Shown here: piece after piece, positions 11,591-23,565 of the stretch
How the letters are laid out: every line of letters starts with the position of its first letter
Numbering within the stretch: position 1 is the stretch's first letter
NCBI RefSeq assembly: GCF_026914265.1
Contig: NC_069135.1
Coordinates: forward strand, 5,597,001-5,661,000
Origin: Mya arenaria
Taxonomy: Eukaryota > Mollusca > Bivalvia > Myida > Myidae
Direction of reading: 5' to 3'
Length of the DNA stretch: 64,000 bases
Position numbers and translations under genes: made by a program
The notes under the pieces: model-generated
The model's input: the letters and a program-made list of their open reading frames with translations, nothing else
Database searches by the model: none
Told to the model about the DNA's origin: nothing

Positions 11591-14500
11591 CTCTACATTG
11601 TTGCATTGATGTTAAATTATGTTATATCTTTTATTTAGAATTGTTTGTCCTGTCACCATTTTCAAGTTTGAATATGTCCGCATTGGAACATTTAATGGTT
11701 GTATTTTTAATAGATTCTTGTTATCGCTGCCGAAGTTAAAGTCTGCACTTTTCTGTGTATTTGATAGACTAACAATAGGCTTTTATTTTGGACATATTTT
11801 TAAATTCTTGAAAAAGATATAGAGTGGTTTCTGTGCATGTCAGTGTCGTTATTGTAATGAGAGTTGTATAGTTAAATCACGTATAGATCTAGATAAATCA
11901 CGAATGAAATAAAAGTCAAAAGTACAATTTTTATTTATGACAAATGTTTATGTTATCACATAACTTTGCTAGTTTTGAGTGTTATACAACTATATCATAT
12001 TTTATGATATTACACTAGTGTAATTAAACTTGTCGTATTCAAAGCTTTTACCTGAAAGTACAACAAAAATTCATTTCTGAAGACAAATGTGTCTTGTGAT
12101 AAAAAGAATCTTTATGAGTTTCCATCTAAAACTTAATTTTATGAAACATGATTTGAAAAAGTTTAAAACCATGCAAAAGGTTTGATGAGTTTTATAAATG
12201 TTTGTATGGTAACTCGCATAAGATCCAATATTATATGTATATATATCTAACAAATTGAAATCAACTCTTTCAATTGAATGTTGTTTGAAGTTGCCAACTA
12301 TTTCCCAAAATGATATAATGTATTTGTTAGAAGATATTTAGATGCAAGTCTCTAAAGAAATCCAGCTAGATGATATTGCTCATATTGTGATGTATAAAAT
12401 ATATTAACTTTGTAGTGATCAATCATAAGGGTGTGTTGAATGCAGCCTTGTTTCTTACTCTGTGTGCAATGTTCATTCTCTATAAAGTAGCATTGCTAAT
12501 GTTATATGTAGGTATTTGATACAATTGGGTAACTTTTCTTTTTTTTCTTGCCATACTTTTTCTATTAATTGAATACGAGCCATATTGCACGCTTTAAATG
12601 TAAGATAAAAAGAGTTTATATTAGGTAAATGTTGCTTTAAAAGGTACAAATTCACAAATTTCATTATTTTTTTATTAAAGTTGCTGTTGTATTAAGTAAT
12701 ATGGCAGACAAAGCTGTATTACAGGGGACATGTTTGGAAGGGCAAAGGACATAAATTGACTTTAAATAAAGATCTTAGTCGATTTTAATTGTATATTTGA
12801 AAATATGAATTTTGAGAGAGGATTTATTATTCAGTGATTGTAAATGTCAGGATTAACAGTGAACTCAGTATTGAGAGTTTTTAACTTAAAACTAGTATTT
12901 TGCTCGGACATTTGCAACAACAGTATAAAATATCTTGAAATAAATATAAATGACTTTAGAAACATCTTAAAAGGTGTTCTAAGGCCCTTTAGCCTGCTCT
13001 TATCATTTAGCCCACAAACAGACCCCTGGCTATTTTTCAGGATTTTCAATTATCAGCTACTAGAAACACGGAGTGGTCACATCATTAATTGAATCAGGAC
13101 TAGGTGTATTTATATTATTTGATGTCGGGTGAAAGTGTATTTTAGTTATCCAAACCTTGGGAAAATTTTAGTATGTTTGTTGGGTGAATGGGATACAAAT
13201 AGACATTTGTAAGTAAACGTGCTATGGTGGGATAATTTCTTGTAAGCATGCCCTATGTGCTGTAATATGTAAGCTCTTTTATACGAAGCTTCTTTATTCT
13301 TGCTTTGATTAAATGAAAACACTAGTATCATAAGGACTTAATGAAACTAGTATTTGTAATATTATGTAAATATCTTTTTATTTCTAGTCTTGTATATTTA
13401 GTATTTAATATATAACATGATGAAATCAATTTGAAATACCAGTATTATTTGGTGTATGAATATAAGCTTGCATTTGAAGCTTAATAGAACATATTTATAC
13501 TAATCTAGCCAAATTTTACCAGTAGAACATCATTTCTTATGGTTTCTTTGAAGGCAGAAGCTGGTCTTCATAAGGGCAGGAGGAAGCAGCAGCCCCCATC
13601 TTCTAAATCTTCTATTACTCTTAAGCTAAAACCCTGGCAATGTTGGTAATACTCGTTACAGAAGATTGTGCTATTCTTACAAAGCTAAAAACAAATTTAT
13701 TCATTGAAATATGTTTACTATTATTAACAATTTTTTTTTTATATATTTATGTAACAGTTTGTCACAAATTGGGCTTTTTACCACAGTACAATTGATATGA
13801 TTCTGTGGATTATAAGGGTTATAATGTTATGTAATATGTAGATATGTTTACTTGCTTGTTTGTGTTTAACTGTACTGTTTGTTTCAGCTATGAAGTGTGT
13901 TTATTTGTTGTGTGGTTATCTTATACATTTCATGTGCTATTTTGTACGGTCCTATTGTAGTGAAATAGATGTAGCACCTGTTATCCACCATCTCGTTAGT
14001 GTATTACAAGTGGGGATTATACAAAGATTGTGTATTGTCAAAAATCGATTGTTTACGATAGAGTTTGCCAACAATCAATTGTATAATGATGTAATTGCTT
14101 ATCACTTTGTGGCTGTAATACTCTAGAAACAGAAACATATTGTAGATCAACTGTATAAATCATTTTGTTTTCAACTTTTAAAAAAATGAAGCTTATTATT
14201 GATAAAAGTACTTCAAAATAACAGATGTACAACATATTTCCTTTAAATGTTAATTCATTATTAAGAACACTTCAAACCACTTTAGTTAAAACATATTATT
14301 GGACTTCGATTTTGAGAACATGATCCAAAATTGATGCAAACAGCTTGACCGATTATTTCTGATGATTATTTACTAGCATGCTTTTACACCCTACTTGCAA
14401 GGTTGGTATGATGCTTTTTATAATGCATTAATTGCCATTGTACATTTTTTCACATTCATTGTACATGTGTAGTCATCAGAAGATTTTAAGAAGTGTTCAA

Positions 14501-16639
14501 AAAGAGATATATGATGTTAATATATTACACTATCATTGATTATGAAAAAACGTATGTCAAATTTAATTGATAATAATTGATTATGATAATGCCTGATTCA
14601 ATTCATTCCATGGGTTCAAAGAGTCTCTGTGTGTGATTTTGTAGGCTAGGTTTGTTAAAAGTGTTTGTAATCAAGAATATAATCATCATGATGCAGTTTA
14701 TGTATCCTATTATGAATGTATAATGCTATTTCTTATAGAAATGCATATCTTGTGGGGGAATCTTGGGGGAATCTTGTGGGAATGTATGTTATTGAAGATT
14801 GGAATCTCAAACTCTGCTTAAGAGAAGAATTCCTCAAATTTGTATGTTCAAATTTCAACCGGACTTTTCAAAAAAAATACATTCAAAGATTTTTTATTGG
14901 CTTGTTTTAAAATATCATTAGTTCATATCTGGTTGGTAAGACAATGAAAAGATGCCTATCAAATTACATTCTGTATGAGTTTCAGCCTTTTGACAATTAT
15001 GTTGTAATCTAGTTCAAATACATATTCAAGATATGTAAGGTAAGATATTAGAAAAAAAAACATTATGGAAAACATTTAAACCTGCTTTTGTATGGTCACA
15101 ATTTTTTCAGAAAAAAATGCTTTAGTTTATTGGATTTGTTATGACATGTTCTTTGAACTTTTTCTTAAACACATGTTTAAGGTCCCATTTAATTAATAAT
15201 TTGTTTGGCCGCTCAGAACTTCCCGTGGCTTGACTTTGACCTACGGTGGAAAAATATAAAATAAAACCTATCAAAATAATCTATTTTTATAGATTAAAAA
15301 GACACATGCACAAAAAAAACCTACCTACCAACCCACCCCTCAAAATGTTGGTAGGGCAAGGCTTGACAAACTATGTATTAATCATGGTCTTACCCAATGT
15401 TAAGCAAGACCGTTCTGACAATCTTACCATGCATTGTTCAAAGGTTGGAAAGATCAGTTCAGTTGCACATTCACATGTGTACTGTTCAAAATTCTCTATT
15501 GTTGATATGTATATATTCTGTATTCCTGCTATTTTTGTACGTTGGTGAAAAATATCATGTTGATTGTATGTGGTAAATGTATGTGCAATGATAATAAGCG
15601 ACCATAGAATTTTATTGTAAGCAAATTAACTGAAGCCATTGTTTTTGATATTTAAAGATAAACATTAACACTTCAGATGTGTTCATATTGAACACTTGTC
15701 AACAACGTTAGAGACCTGTCTAACGTGCCTATCAACAAGGTCTGTGTTATGTTTTCAATACTGGGCTAGTCCCTTTTCATAACAACAATATAACTTATGT
15801 TCGTCTGTGACTCCAGCTCACTCACACAATGAAGTACGAAAATTAACATGCATATATTTAATACATATACTAATACTGTGTTGATTTTGATATACAAGTT
15901 TAGGTTATATGTAAACTAATTAAATTATTGTAGCCTCTGTTTACAAAATGTATTCTGATAAACATGAATGACTGGAACCAGTGAAGTGGAGTCCAAACGG
16001 ACCAAGTTGTGGAAGGCTGTTTGTCCCTTACCTGGTCGAGGTCGTCCTTTGACATGGGTCCATTCTGGCCAGTCTGTTTTGAGGATGACCCACAATGTCT
16101 ACGCTAAAAGGGAGCTTTTATGTACACAGCATATGTATCACCCTAAACATGTGAGCATGGTTGTTTAAAAGACATTTCCTATGTGTGTATGTTTTGGAAA
16201 TTATCAAGTTGTTAATTATCATACATGTATATGCATAGCTGACAAAACCGTGCCGAACAATTGTTAGTAAAGTTGTATGCTGTCTATATGTTTGTCAATC
16301 AGTATACCTGGTACCTAGATTCCGACAAAGTTAAAATTTTAAATGCCTGGACGACGACAGAACTAAAGATGAGTCTTGGTGCAAATTGATTCCCATACCG
16401 TTGGTGTCGAGTTATTTGCTGGGTTAATTCTAAGCAGGTGAATGTTCTGTTACTGTATTTCCTGTGACTCGTTACACAAACAATATAAGCCATATATTTA
16501 AAGATGTAACAAGAGCATCAAAACACAAATTGCTTTCACAATCTAAGCTTATACCTAGTTTGTCATAGAGTGAACAGTATTAGGTCATAAGATAGTAAGG
16601 TATGAAATGGAACTGAATGTAACAACAAACCTTAAACAA

Positions 16640-16800
16640 AATGAAACACGTTAGCAATACTGAGCGCAGAACTAAATGTTAATGAAACACGAAGCAATGC
16701 AGTAAGTTTGATGGTAAGCAGAACTGATCTCAGAACTACAGTAAATGAAACACGAATCAATGAAGTTAGTTAAGTGGTAAGCAGCACTGAGCGCAGAACA
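16640..16800 (+). repeat. About 2.5 copies of a ~60-bp tandem unit
   Basis: The words AATGAAACACG, TGGTAAGCAG and CTGA(G/T)C(G/T)CAGAAC recur in the same order at roughly 60-bp spacing, with substitutions between copies. It sits directly before a mollusc-type dispersed repeat and may belong to the same mobile unit. Confidence 0.5.
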
Positions 16801-16834
16801 GTGCCCCGGTAAGATTGTATGTCATATTTGTCGT

Positions 16835-16965
16835 TTTTGGAGTAAAGTGCACAGACAGAATGTTACCCTTGTTAGAGGTTCCCTGGTTCTTTAACGTGCT
16901 CCAGCAAATAGCACTGTCACACGGGACCCCCATTTAACGTCCCTCTAAAGACCCCGTTTAAGATG
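16835..16965 (+). repeat. Fragment of an abundant mollusc-type dispersed repeat
   Basis: The segment containing GGTTCTTTAACGTGCTCCAG, then TAGCACTGTCACACGGGACC and TTTAACGTCCC, matches my memory of a repeat seen very often in bivalve genomic sequence. The class is uncertain (SINE or short non-autonomous element). No ends were defined. Confidence 0.45.
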
Positions 16966-17614
16966 TATGCTTCATCCTTCATAATGTTAATTAAACGGTA
17001 AAATTGTTGCTCTTATTTTGTACATGTAAACTTGATTGACAGTTATTGTTATATAATGCATGCGTTTGATTGGTAAAGCAGCTAATAAATAAAAACTAAA
17101 ATGATATGTTCGTGTAACAGATGTCTTCGATGACTTAATGATATAACCTAGTTATCGTGAAAACAGGTTCATGGACGCATACTTGATAACCAAATTTACA
17201 AATCCAAATTTTATATGTCATATAGTTAACGTCAATGTCAAACAGTCTGTTGCATATTTGATAAGGATTTCTAAAAAATAATTAGACCATTAATACCATC
17301 CATTTGCCATCACCTCGCCAAACATGTGATGAACCTACATTTTAAGCATGTCGGCTCAATGTTAAGGTCATGGTTCAAGGTCCGAAGTGGCAGTGATATA
17401 TATCGTATCCGCTGCGTTTCTCCGAAACCCCTTGAAAGACGTTAATGTAATTTGCGAATTAACTTTTTTTAAAAACTGTTGGCAAATGCATGCCAGTCAA
17501 GCCATTACAAAGTCAACGCCGCAGTTCAATGTTACAAGTACAGAAAGAGATATGTATTCTCAAAAGCAGTAATAAATTAAACATCCCTCCCAGACAACGA
17601 TTAATATTTTTGTA

Positions 17615-17690
17615 GTGTTGCGGTAGGGAATCGAACCTGCGACGCCTGGAATGACAGTCAAGTGAGTTACCACTAGACAATGAATCCTTC
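17615..17690 (-). mobile_element. tRNA-like SINE head fragment
   Basis: On the minus strand an A-box-like TCTAGTGGTAACTCAC and a perfect B box GGTTCGATTCC are spaced as in a tRNA. The anticodon arm region does not fold (ACTTGAC against CCAGGC fails to pair) and no acceptor stem closes. This is therefore better read as the tRNA-derived head of a decayed SINE than as a functional tRNA gene. Confidence 0.5.
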
Positions 17691-18259
17691 ACACCTCAGT
17701 CGGTACTAACCGTGCATGTACATTGTACTTAATATAGTGATCAGGATCATGCCTCAGCCAACCAGATCCCCGGACAGATTCCTATTTAAACATTTAAAAG
17801 AGCTCTGACAACCAAGACATCATTAAGCAGTTAACAACCACCAAAGTTCCATTTAGTAATGAAATACAACCGTGACCGTTAAGATAATTAAATGGTTTAT
17901 TGTGTGAGTGATGTAGAAGCCCAGGGTTGGGCCCAGCCTACCCCCATTAACGTTGAGATTTACAAAAAATAGACACTATATATTACTTAGTAGGATAAAT
18001 GATTGTGGGAACATTTAATCAACTATATATCGGTGCATTTAGCTGAGTATAAGGCAATTGTCTGAAATCAGGAAGTAATCTCTAAACTTAAATAGACCAC
18101 TAACATGCCCAGTCTAGGTATTTCTTTAATAAAACAATCGTTTTGAAAAAAAATAGAATGTGCAGTGCGTTCAAAGACAAAATTGCCACTTCGTCTCGGA
18201 CTTTTCTAAACACAAAACCTTGCTTAATATAAAGTAAAATACTAAAACAATATATCCAA

Positions 18260-20325
18260 CAAACCAACCATCAAAACAAAGCTACCATCAAAACAATAAT
18301 ACCAAGAAAACAAATGCTACATACAAAACAATACTTCCTATGAAACAGTACTACCTACAAAACAATGCTACCTCCAAAACAATACTACTCACAAAACAAT
18401 ACTACCTTCAAAACAATGCTACATACAAAACAATGCCTCCTACATAATAAAACTTCCTACAAAACAATATTCCCGACGAAACAATTCTACCTTCAAAACA
18501 AAGTAACATACAAAACAATACTACATACATATCTCCATACAGAACAATGCTACCTACAAAACAATGCTACCTACAACAATCACAAAAACAATGCTACATA
18601 CAAAACAATGTTTTCTAAAAAATAATGCTTCCTACAAAGCAATGCTTCCTACACAACAAAGCTACCTTCAACCTCAAAAAAAATCTACCGACTCAAAAAA
18701 GCTACATACAAAACAATGCTACCTTAATAACAATGCTACCTACAAAACAATGCTACCTTACAATGCTACCTACAAAACAATGCTACCTACACAACAATCC
18801 TACCTACACAACAATGCTACCTACACAACAATGCTCCTTTAAAACAATGCTACCTTCCCAACACTACTACCTTCAAAACAGTGCTACATACAAAACAATC
18901 CTACCTACACAACAATTCTACCTACGCAACAATGCTACATGCAAAACAATTCTACCTAACAATGCTACCTAACAATGCTACTTAAAAACACTGCTACCTA
19001 CAAAACAATGCTACGTTCCCAACAGTGCTACCTTCAAAACAGTTCTACATTCCAAACAAGGCTACCTTCAAAACAATGCCACCTACAAAACCATGCTACC
19101 TACAAAACAATTCTACATACACAACAATGCTACATGCAAACCAATTCTACGTAACAATGCTACTTAAAAAACAGTGCTACCTAACAATGCTACCTAAAAA
19201 ACAATAATACCTTCCCAACAGTGCTACCTTCAAAACAGTGCTACATTCAAAACAACGCTACCTTCAAAACAATGCTACCTACAAAACAATGCTACCTACA
19301 AATCGTTGCGACCTACCAAACAATGCTTCATAAAAAACAATGCTTTATGCAAAACAATGCTACCTACCAAACAATGCTACCAACAAAACAATGCTACCAA
19401 CCGAACAATGCTACCAAAGCAATGTTACCAAAGCAATTCTACCTACCAAACAATGCTACAAAAACTATGCTACCTACCAAAAAATGCTACCTACCAAACA
19501 ATGCTTCCTACAAAACAATGCTACCTACAAAACAATGCTACCTACACAACAATCCTACTAAACAATGCTACCTACCAAACAATGCCACATACAAAACAAT
19601 GTTACCTATCAAACCAAACAATGATACCTACAAAACAATGCTACCTACCAAACAATGCTACCAAAACAATGCTATCTGCCAAACAATGCTACCAAAGCAA
19701 TGATATCTACAAAACAATGCTACCTACAAAACAATGCTACCAAAACAATGCTACCTTCAAAACAATGCTACCTACAAAACATTGCTACCTACCAAACAAT
19801 GCTTCTTACAAAACATTGCTTCGTGCAAAACAATGCTACCTTCCTTACAATGCTACCAAAACAATGCTAGCTACCAAAGCAATGTTACCAAAGCAAAGTT
19901 ACCTACCAAACAATACTACAAAAACAATGCTACCTCCCAAACAATGCTAGCTACCAAAGCAATGTTACCAAAGCAAAGTTACCTACCAAACAATGCTACA
20001 AAAACAATGCTACCTACCAAACAATGCTACCTACAAAACAATGCTACCAAAACAATGCTAGCTACCAAAAATGTTACCTACTAAACATTGCTACCTACCA
20101 AACAATGCTTCATACAACACAATGCTTCATTCAAAACAATGCTACCTACCTAACAATGCTACCTACAAAACATTGCTTCTTACCAAACAATGCTTCATAC
20201 AAAACAATGCTTCATGCAAAACAATGCTACCAAAACAATGCTACCTAAAAAAACAATACATCTTACAAAATAATGCTACCTACACAACAATACTACCTTC
20301 AAAACAAAACTACATACAAAAGAAG
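18260..20325 (+). repeat. ~2-kb array of a 17-bp unit (consensus ACAATGCTACCTACAAA)
   Basis: About 120 degenerate copies of a 17-bp word run without interruption. Shorter variants such as CAATGCTACCAAAA cluster in the second half. The unit contains no stop in any plus frame, and 17 is not a multiple of 3, so three unit lengths (51 nt) give one 17-residue peptide period, identical in all three frames. This explains the several overlapping ORFs of 60-214 codons (MLPTKQCYLQNNATYK-like). They are treated as artefacts of the repeat: no start context, splice structure or independent domain supports translation. Confidence 0.9.
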
Positions 20326-21093
20326 AATTGAAGAGACAATTGGTGATGTCAGCACTTTACAAAATTAATTTAACAAGGCAGTCCAAAGGACTGCTATATC
20401 CCCCGTCGTTGTTTTTGAGTATGTTTTGTTTTTCTCGCAACCTGACTGGTATGTTGAATTTGACCAAAATTGTACACAACCACTGGTCAAGAGTGGGAAT
20501 ATAGGAAATAAGTTGTTTGATCGGTAACCTAAATATTCTTGGATATTTGAACATATTATAAAAGGATATTTGTTAAAGTTTTTCATATTGTGTGTAGTGT
20601 AGGTAAGATCAATGTCAAGGTTATTTTGGCTAAAAATAGGAAGGAAAATGAGTCCTTGATTTATAACATCAATGAAATAGCAAGCCTTAAGAATTTTCGA
20701 TAAAGTGATACATATATATTTTGTGGTGACGTCAAAACATTGTTTTACTGCTTTTGAAGAGAAAACACATGTTATAAATATATTATCACATTTGTGTCCA
20801 TTGTTTTTTATTAAATATTAAGCTTGATGCACACTTGGTAACGCTTGGTAGAATGCCCTAAGTATCAATCTGTGCAACTTGTTTAACACTTTCAATGAAT
20901 ATTGATATTTTATCCTCTATTTAGAATTGTCATAATATGGACCCAAAACTTAATGATGGATTACTGGCACAAATTGCAATTGGTTCAAGTTCTTGGATCA
21001 ATTAAGTTATTGTTGCTAAAAGAACATGAAATGTATAAGGTCAATAAATCCAGTAAGAATTGACATGCCTACACTGCTAAATGTAAAAAGCCC
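20326..21093. other. Intergenic, nothing recognised
   Basis: AT-rich unique-looking sequence lies between two tandem arrays. Two overlapping short minus ORFs near 20357-20586 have no recognisable domain. Confidence 0.4.
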
Positions 21094-21879
21094 GGACACA
21101 AGCATGTGTGCTATGACCTTTAAATGTCATATGTGACCTTGACCATTGAGGTATAGACCCGGGTCAAGGTAACTGCACATTGTCTCAATGAGGACAACAT
21201 TTGAACCAAGTAATATGGTAATCCATCAATGCATAAGTAAGTTATAGCGCGGACACGAGCATGTGTACTCTTGACTATTTAATGTCTCGTGTGACCTTGA
21301 CCTTTGAGGTATGGACCCGGGTCAAGGTCACTGCACATCGTCTCAATGAGGACAACATTTGAACCAAGTAATATGGTAATCCATCAATGCATAATTAAGT
21401 TATAGCGCGGACAAGAGCATGTGTACTCTGACCTTTAAATGTCTCGTGTGCCCATGACCTTTGAGGTATGGACCTGGGTCAAGGTCACTGCACATCGTCT
21501 CAATGAGGACAACATTTGTACTAAGTAATATGGATATCCATCAATGCATAATTAAGTTATAGCGCGGACAAGAGCATGTGTACTCTGACCATTAAATGTC
21601 TCATGTGACCATGACCTTTGAGGTATGGACATGGGTCAAGGTCTCTGCACATCGTCTCAATGAGGACAACATTTGAACCAAGTAATATGGTAATCCATCC
21701 ATGCATAAATAAGATATAGCGCGGACACCAGCATGTGAACTCTGACCTTTAAATGTCTCGTGTGACCTTGACCGTTGAGGTATGGACCCGGTTCAAGGTC
21801 ACTGCACATCGTCTCAATGAGGACAACATTTGTACCAAGTAATATGGTAATCCATCCATGCATAAGTAAGTTATAGCCT
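21094..21879 (+). repeat. Five tandem copies of a 157-bp unit, followed by a GACA run
   Basis: Units start at 21094, 21251, 21409, 21566 and 21723 (spacing 157-158 bp). Each holds GGACACGAGCATGTGTACTC, GTGACCTTGACC, GGTATGGACCCGGGTCAAGG, TCTCAATGAGGACAACATTT and ATGGTAATCCATC. Copies are highly similar. A CAGACAGACAGACAGAC run at about 21897-21925 closes the array. Short ORFs here repeat with the unit and are not genes. Similar units occur widely in mollusc repeats as far as I recall; the class is unknown. Confidence 0.85.
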
Positions 21880-22219
21880 GGACACGAAATGTTACAGCCA
21901 GACAGACAGACAGACTGACAGACGGACGAAGTGCATTCCTATAATCCCCTCCCCACTCCGTGGCGAGCGATTAATAATTTCTTTAAACAGAATATTCTTG
22001 TTTCGACTAGTATGCATTCACCCACGAGTGGCAAGCCTGTTACCATGACCACCATGGCATCGCACATGCATTCTTTAATAACCTGGACGGCGACAGAACC
22101 CTCTGTCATGAGGACATGACAATCAATCTCATCATACACACCATATCATGACGGTAATGTTGAAGGGTAGTTGGTAGTTGGGGATTAGAATATTCAACTA
22201 CATGTACCTTCTAGTTGCC

Positions 22220-22580
22220 TGTGTGGAATTCGAATATCCAGCTACCTACTGGATTTTGAATTTGTTCTGTTTATGGGTGAAAGGTTCACATGTGAAGAAA
22301 TCACACGCCAGTGTATTTTAATGCATGAACACAAATGAATCTTCGTTACAAACACTGTTTTAAATCACACTTCATACACTGGCCAGTCGGGTAATCAACC
22401 ATTTACAGTTGGTTATTTGAAAATATTAAACTACCTAACAGTCAGGAGTTAGGGATTCAGATTTTGTCTTCTTTTATGATTGAAACATACACATGTTAAG
22501 AAAACATGCCAAACATATTTTTATGCATATTCACAGATGTGTTTTTCATAACAAACACTGTTTTAAATCACTATTATTCG
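22220..22580 (+). repeat. Diverged direct duplication, two ~130-bp copies
   Basis: Two segments about 210 bp apart both run from GGATT..GA.TTTGT through ATGCAT to a shared end ACAAACACTGTTTTAAATCAC (ending near 22365 and 22570). Between and around them nothing else was recognised, and 22580-23126 holds no visible feature. Confidence 0.55.
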
Positions 22581-23126
22581 TACATGAAAATGACATCCCC
22601 ATGACTTGTGTTTAACACATGCATAAATACTCTATAATATCATTATGTAGTAGGTTACCTAGTTCATGATGATTCAAATAACCAAATGACAATCATAAGG
22701 AAAGTTATTTAATAGCTTTACATCTTTTTAAAATATAACATCTCAACATGATTAGGGAAAATAGTTATTTTGATTCAATATACATGTAACTTTGCCTATG
22801 TCAGTACATGTTGCTACATACACTTATAATGAGTACATACAATTGTTTAATCGCATGAGCTTTGTTTTTAAATTGGCCAAGATTTATCACAGGAGGAAGA
22901 AAATAACAGTTCACAAAACAAACACCAGAAGCAAATACTGGTCATAAGGGGCAATTACTAACTCAACACTTGTCACACTACCATAGCTAGAGTTAGTGAC
23001 CTTGATACACATGTGAGTCAAGTCTATGACAACATGAGTAGTAAGTTACATTTGACTTTAACGTTTTTAGAGTGATGGGCAAGGTTCAAGTTTTTACATG
23101 CAAACAAGTCCAATGACAATGATACC

Positions 23127-23371
23127 TCTGGCCCCAATTTCTCGAAACATCTTAAGTCTCTTATAGCAGGATTAAGCTAAGCTCACAATTTTTGATTTGA
23201 TGTAATTTGCCCAATATCTACATTCATAACAGCTTTTGGACTTCAAAAGGAAAATATTTGTATGCTAATCACAAATAAGCCATTTTTTATTTAGTCAAAA
23301 TTGGATTTAGCTAGAACTTTAAGCTACTTAAGCTGGTTATGCTTAAGAAGTTTCGAGAAATTTGGGCCAGG
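23127..23371. mobile_element. MITE with ~30-bp terminal inverted repeats, 3' of HROB
   Basis: The left end reads CTGGCCCCAATTTCTCGAAA and the right end is its near-mirror TTTCGAGAAATTTGGGCCAG, with the match continuing inward through a CTTAAG word. Total length is about 245 bp with no coding capacity. It lies roughly 200 bp beyond the HROB stop codon on the minus strand. The target duplication is unclear. Confidence 0.8.
23286..23291 (-). terminator. Candidate HROB poly(A) signal inside the MITE
   Basis: Reading the minus strand from the HROB stop (23566), the first canonical AATAAA is this one, about 275 nt downstream. I found no AATAAA or ATTAAA in the 195 bp between the stop and the MITE. 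The signal therefore appears to be donated by the element. Real cleavage-site use is unverified. Confidence 0.4.
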
Positions 23372-23565
23372 AATATCTCAATATCCTGGACCTTTTTTCT
23401 TAAAAAATAGCCCAACAAGTTAAAATGTTGTTTCCATCACAGAATCTCTATCACTATTACCACATAATTATGAAAGAAACTTGAGAAAAACTCCATTAAA
23501 TCATGCATATTGTCATGACTTGTATGCCAAGGAGAAACAGACACTTCATCACCAAGACTTGGGCT

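Larger units (their letters stand above)
10646..18259. other. EIF4E3 3' UTR and gene-poor intergenic stretch
   Basis: Downstream of the EIF4E3 stop no convincing gene was found; the short ORFs have no recognisable domains. The 3' UTR may extend to AATAAA-type words near 11386 or 11907, but transcripts are needed to decide. A dispersed repeat copy lies at 11246-11590, and separate entries cover 16640-16965 and 17615-17690. A slightly richer segment at 15968-16120 could be a coding relic but was not assigned. Confidence 0.5.

Noticed and set aside
13560-13650. Alternative last exon of EIF4E3 encoding a tail after FYK (EAGLHKGRRKQQPPSSK...)
   Set aside because: It is in phase and preceded by AG, but the exon at 10605-10645 gives HQAFEGHSK, which matches the known eIF4E3 C-terminus and follows a good polypyrimidine tract.
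17615-17690. Functional tRNA gene on the minus strand
   Set aside because: The B box is perfect, but the anticodon and acceptor stems do not pair.
18365-20331. Overlapping ORFs of 60-214 codons (MLPTKQCYL... repeats)
   Set aside because: They follow directly from a stop-free 17-bp satellite, and all frames give the same peptide. Nothing independent supports translation.
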